Positions 1-9,713 of a DNA stretch of 64,000 nt are shown here, piece by piece. Source of the stretch: Agapanthus africanus (Eukaryota > Streptophyta > Magnoliopsida > Asparagales > Amaryllidaceae); NCBI GenBank assembly GCA_030015575.1, contig JASDDO010000006.1, positions 206,837,632 to 206,901,631 of the forward strand. The letters are read 5' to 3'. Within the stretch, counting starts at the first letter, position 1. Each line of letters begins with the position of its first letter. A program made the translations under genes and the position numbers. The notes under the pieces are model-generated. The model ran no database searches and was not told the origin of the DNA. It was given only the letters and a program-made list of their open reading frames with translations.

Positions 1-1606
1 ACATTGATTCTGAACGAATGTTATTAGATACCGAACCTGATATACAAAATCATATCTGTCTCTTTATTAGTAAAGAAATGATAAAATTTTGTATTGTTGG
101 ATAATGTTTTGAACATTTCCTATATCAAAAGTTGATCGGTTCAGGCACGTTATCTAAAAGCATTAATGTTCTAAATCAAACTACAGTTCTTAGTATATAG
201 AACACACACAAGAGGAAGAGTTCAGAAATGAACGAATTCTTCTTGAGGTATTGTAGACTAGGTCAGATCAATGTGACCCGATTAGCTAGAGTTACATAAA
301 GATTCATATTTAAATTAATTTGAATTTACATCTTGTGAAACTCGCCAGTCATATCACAAAGATAAGATGACCATAGCTCCGTTTACTGGAAACAGAGAAA
401 GAGTTAATGAACTCTTGGGACTGATACATGATGATGTATGTAAGGTCTCCTGTCTACACATACCAAGACTGGTTCTTTATACTTCATTACATTCTCTGAT
501 GATCTCTCAAGATTCAGACATATGTTCCTGTTGAAACACAAGTCCGAACCTTTTGAGATATTCACAGAATATGATTTAGAAGTAGAGAACCAAAATACGG
601 GTATAAGTATTATGTCCTATGATGAGATCAGGGAGGAGAATACTTGTGCATGGAATTCCTGAACTATTGTAAAGGGGAATGAGATTCTCTCTCAGCATTA
701 CTCCTCCGTATACACCATTGCACGATGGTATGTCGGGGCGGAGCAGATACACCCTATTTGATATAGTGTGCTCTATGATGAGTACTACTGAGTTACCTTT
801 TTCCTTAGGGAGTTATGCACTTATGAAGCTGCATACCTATTGAATTAGGGTTCGAATCAAATCAAAGCCTACCATTTCATATGGAAAGGGAAGAGCCCAT
901 GTCTTAAGCTAGTAAAGATTTGGGGTTGTCCGGCCTATGTCTGAAAAGCAAAATCCGAACAAGCTCGAGGCAATGTCAGTTATGTACAACTGGAAATGTT
1001 CCAACTATACAAACTGCAACTGATGATTTGACAGAACCAAAGGATTCGGTAGATTCCAACGAACCTCGGCCTCTCCGCCGATCTAGTAGGGTTCCTCACC
1101 CACCTGAGAGATATTTCGGTTTCTCGATGACAGTGGGAGCGAGGATTGCATCATGAGATGATGACCCAACTAGCTTCAAGCTGGCCATCAGGAGTGAGAC
1201 TCTGTATGAATGGCTGGATGCTTATCGATCTGAGTTGGAATCCTTATACACCAACAAAGTATAGACTTTAGTTGCTATATCTGAAGGGTTAAATCCCCAT
1301 CAGGAGCAAGTATATCTTGAGAAGATTACTTGGTGTACATGGAAAAGTTGAGACTTTCAAAGATAGACTTGTTAAAGGTTTTCGTCATCGACCAGGCGTG
1401 GATAATGATGAAACCTTTTTCTAAGTACCTATGCTTAAGTCCATCCAGATCCTACTTGCCACGGCTATATACCATGACTACGATATCTGGTGGTTGGGTG
1501 TCTTAACTGCTTTTCTAAATGATGTTTTAGAAGAGTGCGTCTATAAGTACACAGCCAGAGGTCCTCGTAGACAGTGGGAGCAGCGGAAATGTGTGCAAGA
1601 TGTTTT
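1..1606 (+). pseudogene. pol: Copia-1 pol remnant: protease tail, integrase, start of reverse transcriptase
   Basis: Decayed pol that follows Copia-4 from about 40182 to 41920. Recognisable in order are the end of the protease-linker region (1-200), the integrase zinc-finger region (about 230-400), the integrase core (400-900), the hinge with the RRSSRVP-type proline-rich segment near 1070-1110, and the start of reverse transcriptase (1190-1606). Stops and frameshifts occur throughout; the longest open stretches are only 60-80 codons. It cannot make a working protein. The break at 1606 is the insertion point of Gypsy-A, and the gene resumes at 23984. Confidence 0.85.
1602..1606. repeat. Target site duplication GTTTT, left copy (Gypsy-A)
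   Basis: GTTTT directly precedes the TG of the Gypsy-A 5' LTR and is repeated at 23979-23983 directly after the terminal CA of its 3' LTR. This proves integration of an intact element at this site. Confidence 0.92.
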
Positions 1607-3452
1607 TGTAGCGTCTTGAAAAGTCATTTTGGTGTTTTTCTGAAATTCGGTGAAAATTCGGTATTTTTCCGAAAACCGTTTTTTTGTTATTTTGCAGTTT
1701 AGGACTAATTATACCTAAAATGGATAGGTAATTGCTTGTTTTTAGTAGCTAATGAGTTACCTATGAAATTTTGGTCATTTAAAAAAATTTCCCTATTTTT
1801 CAATTTTTTAATATTATTTTAAGCCGGTAGGAAAATACATTAATTTAGCGATAAATACAAATTTTTCCGGTCTAATTTTAATCTTTAAAATTATGATAAT
1901 TAAAATCTAGTTATAACATAAATTTTTAGTATTTTGTTTTGATTTTTAACAAATTTTTATGATAGGAAACGAATTTATTGAATTTTAAGCTAAACTTGCA
2001 ATTTTGGACTTGTCGGGGGTCTTTTTGCACAAAAATTTTTGTTCACTCTCTCTCACACACCCTCACACTCCCTAGGCCGGCCCATCACAGCAGGAAATCC
2101 CATCTTCTTTTTTTTGGTTTCAATTCTTGTGGTGAAATGTATTGGAGGATTAAAATATATTAATTTGGAGGTGGGTTGTACTTTGATATATGAAGGTTTG
2201 ACTTGGAAAAAAAAATTCCCAACTCCCCACTCCTCACCCACACCCTCTCCTTACCTCTCCTGGCCGAGACCTGCACCCTCCCCCATTTCCATTATTTTCC
2301 TTCTCTTTCTCTCTCATTTTCTTCAAAAATTTGCAACAAAATTCAATAAAAATCAACAAATCCTTCACTTTTTCAACACAAAACCTTATTCCCTCTCTTC
2401 TCAAACCCAAATTGGTTCAAATCTTGGAGAAAGATGGTATCTTGGGAGGTTTTAGCAACTTATGGATTGATCTTTTGAGGTATAATTTCTAAATCAAATG
2501 GTTAAATTGTAGTTTAAAGTGTGCTAAGTGAACTTTGAAAATTGTTTTAGAGTTAATTTTAGTGTTAATTGCATACTAGTTTTTTTTAAAGTGAATGGTT
2601 TGAATTGAATTAGGGTTTAGAGACCATTATTTAGTTGATTAAATCTAATTTGTTATCTAGTTGTTTTGCTAACCTAATCTAGAAGGTTAACTTGCTAATT
2701 GAGTTATAAATTAGTGTTAATTTAAAGTTTTCATATATAGTTTGGATTAAGAATTGCTAGGTTATATAATTCAAGTAATGGTTGTTTATAGAAAATAGGT
2801 TTTGAATCTTTGCTAATGTGTTGTAATTATAGTGTTTGTAGATTGCTTGTTATGTGGTCCTCAAATTATGCTAATTTAGTTAATTTTAATGTGTGAAATT
2901 GGTTTGTAATTGTTGGTTTATGAAAATCAAGAAAGGGGTTTGTATATGGAAGTGGGTTGTGAAGCATGATAAATGAGTTGAATTTATGTGATTGTGGCTA
3001 ACTAGTTGTGTGGTTGGATATCGTGTTGGATTGTGTTAACCGTATCGCTAATTTTCGATATTTGCACCAAAATTGCTAGTTTTGTGCTTACTAGGTTTTT
3101 ATTAAAATTAATTGGTGAATTATTTGTGATACCTTGGGGATGTTTTTAGCATCTCCTATGACGTTTAGGTTGCGTGAGTGCGGAGTTTTGAGTAGTCGGG
3201 TTTTAGTTTTGCCGGGCGACCAAATCGGCTTTTTTTGGCAGTTTTTGCGATTTTCGCGTGTGTTCCTCGCACTTTGTGCACGTTGTACCTAGCTAGCGAA
3301 CTTTAGTAGTTTCGTTGGGGTTTTGCGTCGTTCTTGATAAGTAACCTTATGTTTGGTATTGATGTAAATTCCAGGTTCGGTCGCGGAGACGTCAGACGCG
3401 ACGCGAAAGGGGAAAGCGGTGATTGGACACAGCTAGCCAGGGATTCCGGTGA

Positions 3453-3507
3453 GTAGATGTAACATCTACGGGGGACTATCGTTGGATGGCGCAAGCCGCC
3501 CGATAGT
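3453..3507 (+). other. Gypsy-A LTR: splice-donor-like site with two adjacent hairpins
   Basis: A GGTGAGTAG sequence (3449-3457) resembles a plant 5' splice site. It overlaps a 7-bp hairpin GTAGATG-TAA-CATCTAC (3453-3469). A second two-part hairpin follows: ACTATCG (3475-3481) pairs with CGATAGT (3501-3507), enclosing GGCG (3488-3491) paired with CGCC (3497-3500). The same layout occurs in the 3' LTR at 22193-22247 and, diverged, in Gypsy-B, -C and -D. Function is unknown. Confidence 0.55.
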
Positions 3508-3620
3508 TTTAGTAATTTACAAGATCCTTAGTGATGTTAGTAATTAGGGGTGAAATACTTATTTGACTATTGCTGCATCCATGCATTATATTGACATACC
3601 TATACGAAACCATTTTATAG

Positions 3621-3705
3621 GACACCTGCACCATTGCCATGGTTTTTATATGCAGCACGAGAACTATTCATGCTTACACACACACCCTGGTAATTGCCAT
3701 GCCAC
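3621..3705 (+). other. Gypsy-A LTR: conserved long-range stem-loop
   Basis: ATTGCCATGG (3633-3642) can pair with CCCTGGTAAT (3685-3694), with one G.U pair and one mismatch, across a 42-nt loop containing GCACGAG. It is bordered by GACACCTGCACC and by GCCATGCCAC, both shared with the other gypsy elements. In the 3' LTR the left arm is ATTGCCAGGG (22373-22382), which removes the mismatch. Confidence 0.6.
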
Positions 3706-4567
3706 CACACTAGATAACCTTTAAATTTAAACCTTTTACTAATTGATACTTAAACTTGTGCTATTGCCTTTAATTCCTTAAAATGAAACCGTAGGATTGC
3801 TATTCATGTGCATGTACTTCATCATATTAATTGTTCATGCTTAATCTATTAATCACACATCGAAACTTGATTATTGATACCATATGCATTCGTTATCACT
3901 GATATATGCACTTATGAGGATTTCTTTAGATTTTATGATATTGCTGGATTTCGGGGGAAAGCCGCAAAATTTCTAAACTTATTATATTTTTAAAATATGT
4001 AAATTGCGGTTTTCTAGTGATGTAAGTGTCGTCCACCATGAGTTTGCTGTGGTTTTGGAAATCCGTGTCAAGGAGTGGAGGAACCGGCACGGGTACATGG
4101 TGGGCCCGATAAGGTACCCCGGGGCAAGAGGAATGTGGTGTTGACGTTGATCCTGGCAGGGGACGGATTACCTACCGGTGACTGTTTGGGACGGCGGATA
4201 TCCAGAGGATACCGACCGTGGCCGCTAGATGATGAGATATTGATATTTGAGATGGGTCAGCCGGACGGCTGAGGCCAGAGATACATTTATGAGATTTGAG
4301 ACAGCTTTTGGGTGTCGTTGCTGGACACCGGTTCTCGTCGATTCTTTGAGTATTATGCTGGCATTCTAAAAGAGTTTCAAAAACAAAAAGAGATAAATGT
4401 TTCTTATATATACCTATTGAGACCTCAGATATTCATGTTGCATACATATTCGTACACTGATGTTGTATACACACCTGCTAGTGCACCCATTCATACCTGT
4501 ATTTTAGATGCTAGGATGCTTGTGTGCAAGCATACGATAGCCTTTGTAGGTGTTATTTATTACTCAC

Positions 4568-4608
4568 GAGTTGGCAACTCACCCCCGTTGTGCCATAGCC
4601 TTTTTCAG
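4568..4608 (+). other. Gypsy LTR invariant box: palindrome followed by splice-acceptor-like TTCAGG
   Basis: GAGTTGGCAACTC (4568-4580), then CCCCCGTTGTGCCATAG and a short pyrimidine run ending CAG at 4606-4608. The box is nearly identical in Gypsy-B and Gypsy-C, whose flanking LTR sequence has diverged heavily. The downstream CAG in a pyrimidine context resembles a 3' splice site. Confidence 0.55.
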
Positions 4609-5242
4609 GTCCGTTCCGTCAGTACAGTAGCGGCGGTGCGCTTGCTTCTTTTGCCTCTTTTGCCTGGACTCGAGATTTCACTCATAGGTGGGTTATGTTA
4701 CTATTTTTGTACCACCTTGTATATTCTTTGTATCTAATGCACTCCATCTACTGTTTCTACCAGTATTATTGTATATTGACCTAGAGATGAGACTGTGAGG
4801 TTTATGGACTTTTATGCTGTATTTTGGGGTCGAGCTCACTTGAGTCGACATGATGTTTTTCTTATGCTTCATTATGATTATTTTGCATGCTGTCGTTTTA
4901 TATTGCGTGGGATTTGTGACCGCCTTGTGGCGAAGAGCTAGCTCCCGCTTGGGGATGCCCTATTTTGTTGGATTCTTATATATTTTGTTGTACCCATTTT
5001 GGGGGCCAGTATTTACAAAGGAGACTCTGCCGAAATTTTCGGAAAAAATGGTATTGTTTTTAAAAAAGGGTTTTACATGACTTATTTGATAAACTCGCTT
5101 TCAATTGATTGGGTTTTCTTCACTCTTTTGCTTAATTGGTTTTGTTTTCTGGGCTTTGGCTTACTTATTTTACGGACGTCTTTAGACGTTTCGTAAACTT
5201 AAGTGCCAGTCACGTTCCGTACCCTACGGGTCGTGACAAAGT

Positions 5243-5254
5243 TGGTATCAGAGC
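5243..5254 (+). other. Gypsy-A primer binding site (tRNA-iMet type)
   Basis: TGGTATCAGAGC lies four bases after the 5' LTR. It is complementary to the 3' end of initiator Met tRNA, the usual primer for minus-strand synthesis in plant LTR retrotransposons. Confidence 0.93.
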
Positions 5255-5318
5255 GATAGGTTTTTCCTTTTTGAGTGTAGGATGACCCTTGGTAGATGGA
5301 GTAAGTGACTTAAGCAGG

Positions 5319-5363
5319 GTAACGTAGCGTGCGTATGTCCGCGGCATACTTACGATACGTTAC
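5319..5363 (+). other. Gypsy-A leader hairpin with self-complementary CCGCGG loop (dimerisation-signal candidate)
   Basis: Between the primer site and the gag ATG. Outer stem GTAACGTA (5319-5326) with TACGTTAC (5356-5363); middle CGT (5328-5330) with ACG (5352-5354); apical stem GTATG (5333-5337) with CATAC (5345-5349). The 7-nt loop TCCGCGG contains the palindrome CCGCGG (5339-5344). Homologues at 46762-46807 (Gypsy-C) and 58313-58330 (Gypsy-B) keep the pairing with different bases. Position and form match retroviral dimer-initiation hairpins; the role is inferred. Confidence 0.6.
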
Positions 5364-5475
5364 TCCGCCTAAGTGACTTTAGGATATACTTGCTTGAAAA
5401 ATTCCTTCTTCAATTCCGTGTATCCTATGATCCTATTGCACTGTCCTTTCTATCCGTTTTCCTGTAACAGCCACT

Positions 5476-6678
5476 ATGCCGCCGAAGGCTACGAGGGCAC
5501 AGAGGGCTGCCGCCAGAGACCAGATTCGAGCTGGCTCGTCCGAGACTAGGACTGAGCAGGGTGGTATGCCTACGCCGCAGGGACAGACCGATCCACCTTC
5601 CCCAGGCCGTATGGATAGGCTCGAGACTGGTATGGAGGAGTTGCGACAGATGATGGGAGGCATGCAGGAGCTACGTCAGATGGTAGGATCCCTAGTTGCA
5701 GCCAGTCGTACACCGAGGCCGGATGACGTACGTACTACATCACAGACGACTATGATACCTGCTCCTACTACTACCACCGTGAACATTCCGGTTTCGCTAC
5801 AGGATTTCATGAGGCTGAGACCTCCAGTATTCACCGGCACCGAGGCAGCGGAGGACCCACAGACGTTCCTTGACAGTTTAGCCAGGATCTGCCGTTCGCT
5901 GAGATGTTCGGATGATCGATGGGTAGAGCTTGCGAGTTTCCGACTAGAGGGTCTCGCGCAGACATGGTGGGAGTCAGTCTTGAGAGGTCGAGCTGCAGGT
6001 CTACCGCCTATGACTTGGGTCGAGTTTACAGCCGTCTTTCTAGCCCGTTTCCTTCCAGAGAGCGTTCGTGACGCCAGGGCTCGCAGCTTCGAGGCCTTAG
6101 TCAAGACACCTGGGATGACGGTGTCTGAATATGACATTCAGTTTACACAGTTATCCCGATATGCTCAGTATTTGGTGGATACTGAGGAGAAGATGGTGAA
6201 GAGGTTCGTACAGGGACTTGAAGCCCAGCTATATCTTGCCATTGGCGCCCAGCACTACGACACTTATTCAGCTGCTATGGATACGGCATTGCGGATGGAG
6301 GCACGCATATCACAGACTTCGGCCGTTTCTAGGCCGAAGAGGATTCGCACCGATGTACCGTCTCAGAGGCAGCGCGCCAGATTCTTTCCGAGAGATAGGC
6401 CTGGCAGAGGATTTGGGCGGGGACAGTTATATGGTTCTTATCCCCAAGGGCAGCAGCCATCGCCAGGGTGTTTTGGGTGCGGGAGTTTGCACCATCTTGT
6501 CAGAGACTGTCCGGTGAGACGACAGGGAGCAGCGACAGTTCCGCATGTGACCCTACTACCATCACCACCCCCTCCTCAGAGAGCCCTACTTCCTACCCCA
6601 GGCGATGCTCCACGCCAGTTAGGTGCACCCAGAGGCCGTGGACGCGGCGGTCCTGTTCAGAAAGGACGAGGAGGCTGA
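5476..6678 (+). CDS. gag: Gypsy-A gag (400 codons, ends at a premature TGA)
   Basis: Capsid-nucleocapsid protein that would form virus-like particles and package element RNA in the cytoplasm. A retrotransposon gag domain covers roughly residues 110-260 (tryptophan-rich WW near 164-165, then the WVEFTAVFLARF region). A basic, arginine/glycine-rich stretch at 285-325 precedes a CCHC zinc knuckle with Cys332, Cys335, His340 and Cys345. The ATG at 5476 is the first in frame after the leader and begins an MPPK-type N terminus seen in degenerate form in Gypsy-B and -C. The TGA at 6676-6678 looks like a CGA-to-TGA change; the frame continues without a shift into protease, so the original product was a gag-pol fusion. 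Confidence 0.85.
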   Translation: MPPKATRAQRAAARDQIRAGSSETRTEQGGMPTPQGQTDPPSPGRMDRLETGMEELRQMMGGMQELRQMVGSLVAASRTPRPDDVRTTSQTTMIPAPTTTTVNIPVSLQDFMRLRPPVFTGTEAAEDPQTFLDSLARICRSLRCSDDRWVELASFRLEGLAQTWWESVLRGRAAGLPPMTWVEFTAVFLARFLPESVRDARARSFEALVKTPGMTVSEYDIQFTQLSRYAQYLVDTEEKMVKRFVQGLEAQLYLAIGAQHYDTYSAAMDTALRMEARISQTSAVSRPKRIRTDVPSQRQRARFFPRDRPGRGFGRGQLYGSYPQGQQPSPGCFGCGSLHHLVRDCPVRRQGAATVPHVTLLPSPPPPQRALLPTPGDAPRQLGAPRGRGRGGPVQKGRGG

Positions 6679-8019
6679 GGTCGAAGTCAGCCCGCTATCG
6701 GTGGAGGACAGGCCCGAGTTTTTGCTTTGACACCGCAAGATGCGCAGGCATCCAATGCCGTTGTGACAGGTACCTTGCCAGTTTGTTCTTTCGACGCACG
6801 GGTATTATTCGACCCAGGTTCCACACATTCGTACGTCTCTACACACTTTGCACCGATGTTGGGCCGTGAGTCGTCGTCGTTAGATCATCCGCTTATTGTT
6901 GTTACTCCGGTAGGCGAGTCGTTTGTCGCTCGGTTTATATTTCGTTTGTGTTCCGTTCGTATCGGGGAGAGGGATTCATCAGTTGATTTGATACTCCTCG
7001 ATATGTTGGACTTTGATGTGCTTCTGGGCATGGATTGGCTAGCCACTTGTTATGCTTCGGTGGACTGCCGTGAGAAGGCAGTCAGATTTAGCTTTCCAGG
7101 AGAGCCAGTCCTTGTTATTCGGGGAGACCGCAGTGTCACCCTTCCCAGCTTAATTTCGTCTCTTCGCGCTGGTCAGCTCTTGCGGAAGGGATGTCAGGGA
7201 TTCTTAGCGTGTATTTGTGATACTCGAGCTGCAGAGGTTCCGTTAGACCGGGTCCCGGTAGTTTGTGAGTTCCCTGATGTTTTCCCTGATGAGCTACCTG
7301 GGCTACCGCCTGAGCGCGATGTTGAGTTCTGCATTGATTTGATTCCCGGTTCGGGGCCTATTTCTATACCACCTTATCGGATGGCCCCGGCAGAGCTTCG
7401 AGAGCTGAAGGATCAGTTGCAGGATTTGTTAGATAAGGGGCTTATTCGACCTAGTGTTTCTCCGTGGGGTGCACCGGTCCTGTTTGTCAAGAAGAAGGAT
7501 GGAAGTTTGCGCTTATGTATCGACTACCGCCAGCTGAACAAAGTTACCGTTCGGAACAGATATCCGTTGCCGCGCATTAACGATTTGTTCGACCAGCTTC
7601 AGGGTGCGGGGTATTTTTCGAGGATCGACTTGCGATCAGGATACCATCAGCTGCGAGTTCGACAGGAGGATATACCGAGGACAGCTTTCCGCACGCGCTA
7701 CGGCCACTACGAGTTTTTGGTGATGTCGTTCGGACTCACCAACACCCCAGCAGCATTCATGGATTTGATGAACCGTACTTTCAGGCCGTATCTTGACTTG
7801 TTCATCATCGTGTTTATCGACGATATCTTGGTGTACTCCCGGAGCAGAGAGGAGCACGAGCAGCACTTGCGGATTACGTTACAGACTCTGAGGGAGCACC
7901 AGCTGTTCGCGAAGTTCTCCAAGTGTGCATTCTGGCTGGACAGCGTCGGATTCTTGGGTCACGTGGTTACGAGAGACGGCATTTGTGTGGACCCGAAGAA
8001 GATTGAGGCTGTTCAGTAG
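6679..8019 (+). pseudogene. pol: Gypsy-A pol part 1: protease and reverse transcriptase
   Basis: Same frame as gag, after the TGA at 6676. The aspartic protease active-site segment FDPGSTHSY lies at about 6808-6834 (catalytic Asp codon at 6811; DPGS replaces the more usual D-S/T-G). Reverse transcriptase follows at about 7330-8019, with the catalytic FIDD box at 7813-7824, as is common in Ty3/gypsy, and the AKFSKCAFW thumb region near 7912-7940. It ends at TAG 8017-8019; a second stop, TGA, lies at 8026-8028. Both can be explained as C-to-T changes (CAG and CGA). It would make viral-type cDNA from element RNA, but is broken here. Confidence 0.88.
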
Positions 8020-9057
8020 TGGCCCTGACCTACATCGGTTACTGAGATCCGTAGTTTTCTAGGCCTGGCGGGCTACTACAGGATTTTTGTTCAGGACTTC
8101 TCCCGTATAGCTACACCGTTGACCGGTTTGACCCGGAAGGGAGTTCCTTTCGTCTGGACAGAGGAGTGCGAGCGCAGTTTTCAGCAGCTATGGACTTGTT
8201 TGACTACGGCGCCGGTATTATCTTTGCCTTCGGTATCAGGCGGATTTGTTGTCTACTGTGATGCTTCGCGAGTGGGATTAGGATGCGTATTGATGCAGCA
8301 TGGCCGGGTGATCGCTTATGCTTCTCGGCAGTTGAAGAAGTATGAACAGAACTACCCCACTCATGATTTGGAGATGGCTGCAGTGGTCTTTGTACTGAAG
8401 ATTTGGCGACATTACCTGTACGGCGAGTCGTGTCAGATATTCACCGATCACAAGAGCTTAAAGTACATATTTCAGCAGCGAGACCTGAACCTCAGACAGC
8501 GTCGTTGGATGGAGTTGGTGAAAGACTACGACTGCGAGATCTTATATCACCCAGGCAAGGCTAATGTGGTGGCAGATGCGTTGAGTAGGAGGCCCGGGGG
8601 TAGTCTATCCTTTTTGCGCGCAGTGCAGAGGCAGTCGTCAGCAGATTGGCTGATGTTATGCGACAGGCGAGTTGAGTTCGAGTTCACTCAGACAGGGGGA
8701 CAGCTCGCGCATGTTCGTGCACGCCCACAGTTGCTTGACCGTATATATGAGGCACAGCGCAGTGACGACCGTTGCTCAGAGATCATGGCACAGATGGGAC
8801 AGGGCAGATTTTCCGAGTTCGTGGTTGACGATCAGGGGATTTTACGATATGGATCTAGACTGTGCGTACCAGATGCTGATGGATTGCGGCGCGACATTCT
8901 TGAGGAGGCACACCGATCAGTGTATAGTGTCCACCCCGGTTCCACCAAGATGTACCATGATATGAGAGAGACCTACTGGTGGGACGGGATGAAGAGGGAC
9001 ATTGCGGAGTTCGTTTCGAGATGCCTGACTTGTCAGCAAGTCAAGGCCGAGCACTAG
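8020..9057 (+). pseudogene. pol: Gypsy-A pol part 2: RT connection, RNase H and integrase zinc finger
   Basis: Continues the same frame after the two stops at 8017 and 8026. The FLGLAGYYR connection region is near 8056-8082. RNase H runs from about 8236 (first catalytic Asp codon at 8260, YCDAS) through TDHKSLKY to ADALSRRP near 8600. The integrase HHCC finger starts with the His codon at 8932 (VHPGSTK) and ends with the [12 protein letters not shown] segment. A TAG at 9055-9057 follows VKAEH; Gypsy-B has a stop at exactly the same codon. RNase H would remove RNA from the RNA-DNA hybrid during cDNA synthesis. Confidence 0.87.
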
Positions 9058-9713
9058 AGGCCCGCAGGAGAGCTACAGCCGTTACCCATTCCAGAGTGGA
9101 AATAGGAGCAGATTTCGATGGATTTCGTTGTGGGTCTACCCAGGACCAGTCGAGGGTATGACTCCATCTGGGTTATCATGGATAGATTGACGAAAGCGGC
9201 TCACTTCCTGCCAGTGAAGACGACTTTCAGCTTCGCTCAGTATGCTCAGCTCTATATTGACGAGATCGTGCGACTACATGGCGTACCGACTTGTATCGTG
9301 TCAGATCGAGGCACTCAGTTCACCGGCCGACTTTGGCGGAGACTTCAGGAGGCTTTGGGCACTCGTTTGAGCTTCAGCACAGTGTTTCATCCGCAGACAG
9401 ACGGACAGTCAGAGCGGACCATTTAGACTCTCGAGGACATGCTCAGAGCGTGCGTTTTAGACTTTGGTGGTAGCTGGGATCGTCATTTACCTCTAGTGGA
9501 GTTCTCCTACAACAACAGCTTCCAGGATACTATTCAGATGGCACCTTTCGAGGCATTGTATGGGAGGAGATGCAGATCGCCCGTCTGTTGGACAGAGCTC
9601 AGCGAGAGCAGCATTTTGGGGCCGCAGCTTGTTGAGGAGACGAAAGCAAAGATACAGTTGATCCGAGACCGGATGAGAGCGGCTCAGAGCAGGCAGAAAT
9701 CGTATGCGGACAG
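9058..9713 (+). pseudogene. pol: Gypsy-A pol part 3: integrase core, interrupted by Copia-2
   Basis: Same frame. A TAG at 9103-9105 replaces the Trp of the usual EWKW motif. The integrase core shows its catalytic triad: Asp codon 9121 (MDFVVGLP), Asp codon 9304 (VSDRGTQF) and Glu codon 9412 (QSERT), with the last two 36 codons apart as in D,D(35)E enzymes. Another TAG at 9424-9426 replaces a Gln. The frame then stays open to 9713, where Copia-2 is inserted; the gene resumes after 19842. The enzyme would join element cDNA to chromosomal DNA. Confidence 0.87.
9709..9713. repeat. Target site duplication GACAG, left copy (Copia-2)
   Basis: GACAG precedes the element at 9709-9713 and follows it at 19843-19847. 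Counting only one copy, the pol reading frame runs on across the junction without a shift. Confidence 0.93.

Larger units (their letters stand above)
1607..5238 (+). repeat. Gypsy-A 5' LTR (3632 bp)
   Basis: Begins TGTAGCG and ends TCGTGACA; matches 20347-23978 over its full length with scattered substitutions. It should hold promoter, transcription start and polyadenylation signals, but I could not place these with confidence. Open frames inside it (for example 2039-2455 and 4312-4737) recur in the other LTR only because the LTRs are copies; they match no known protein. Conserved structured segments at 3453-3507, 3621-3705 and 4568-4608 are listed separately. Confidence 0.93.

Noticed and set aside
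2039..2455. 138-codon frame in the Gypsy-A 5' LTR, also present at 20780-21196
   Set aside because: It recurs only because the two LTRs are copies. Composition is low-complexity and proline/serine-rich, no domain is recognisable and no equivalent exists in other gypsy LTRs.
4312..4737. 141-codon frame in the Gypsy-A LTRs (also 23052-23477)
   Set aside because: It overlaps the conserved non-coding box and acceptor-like site. Homologous LTR sequence in Gypsy-B and -C does not keep the frame.
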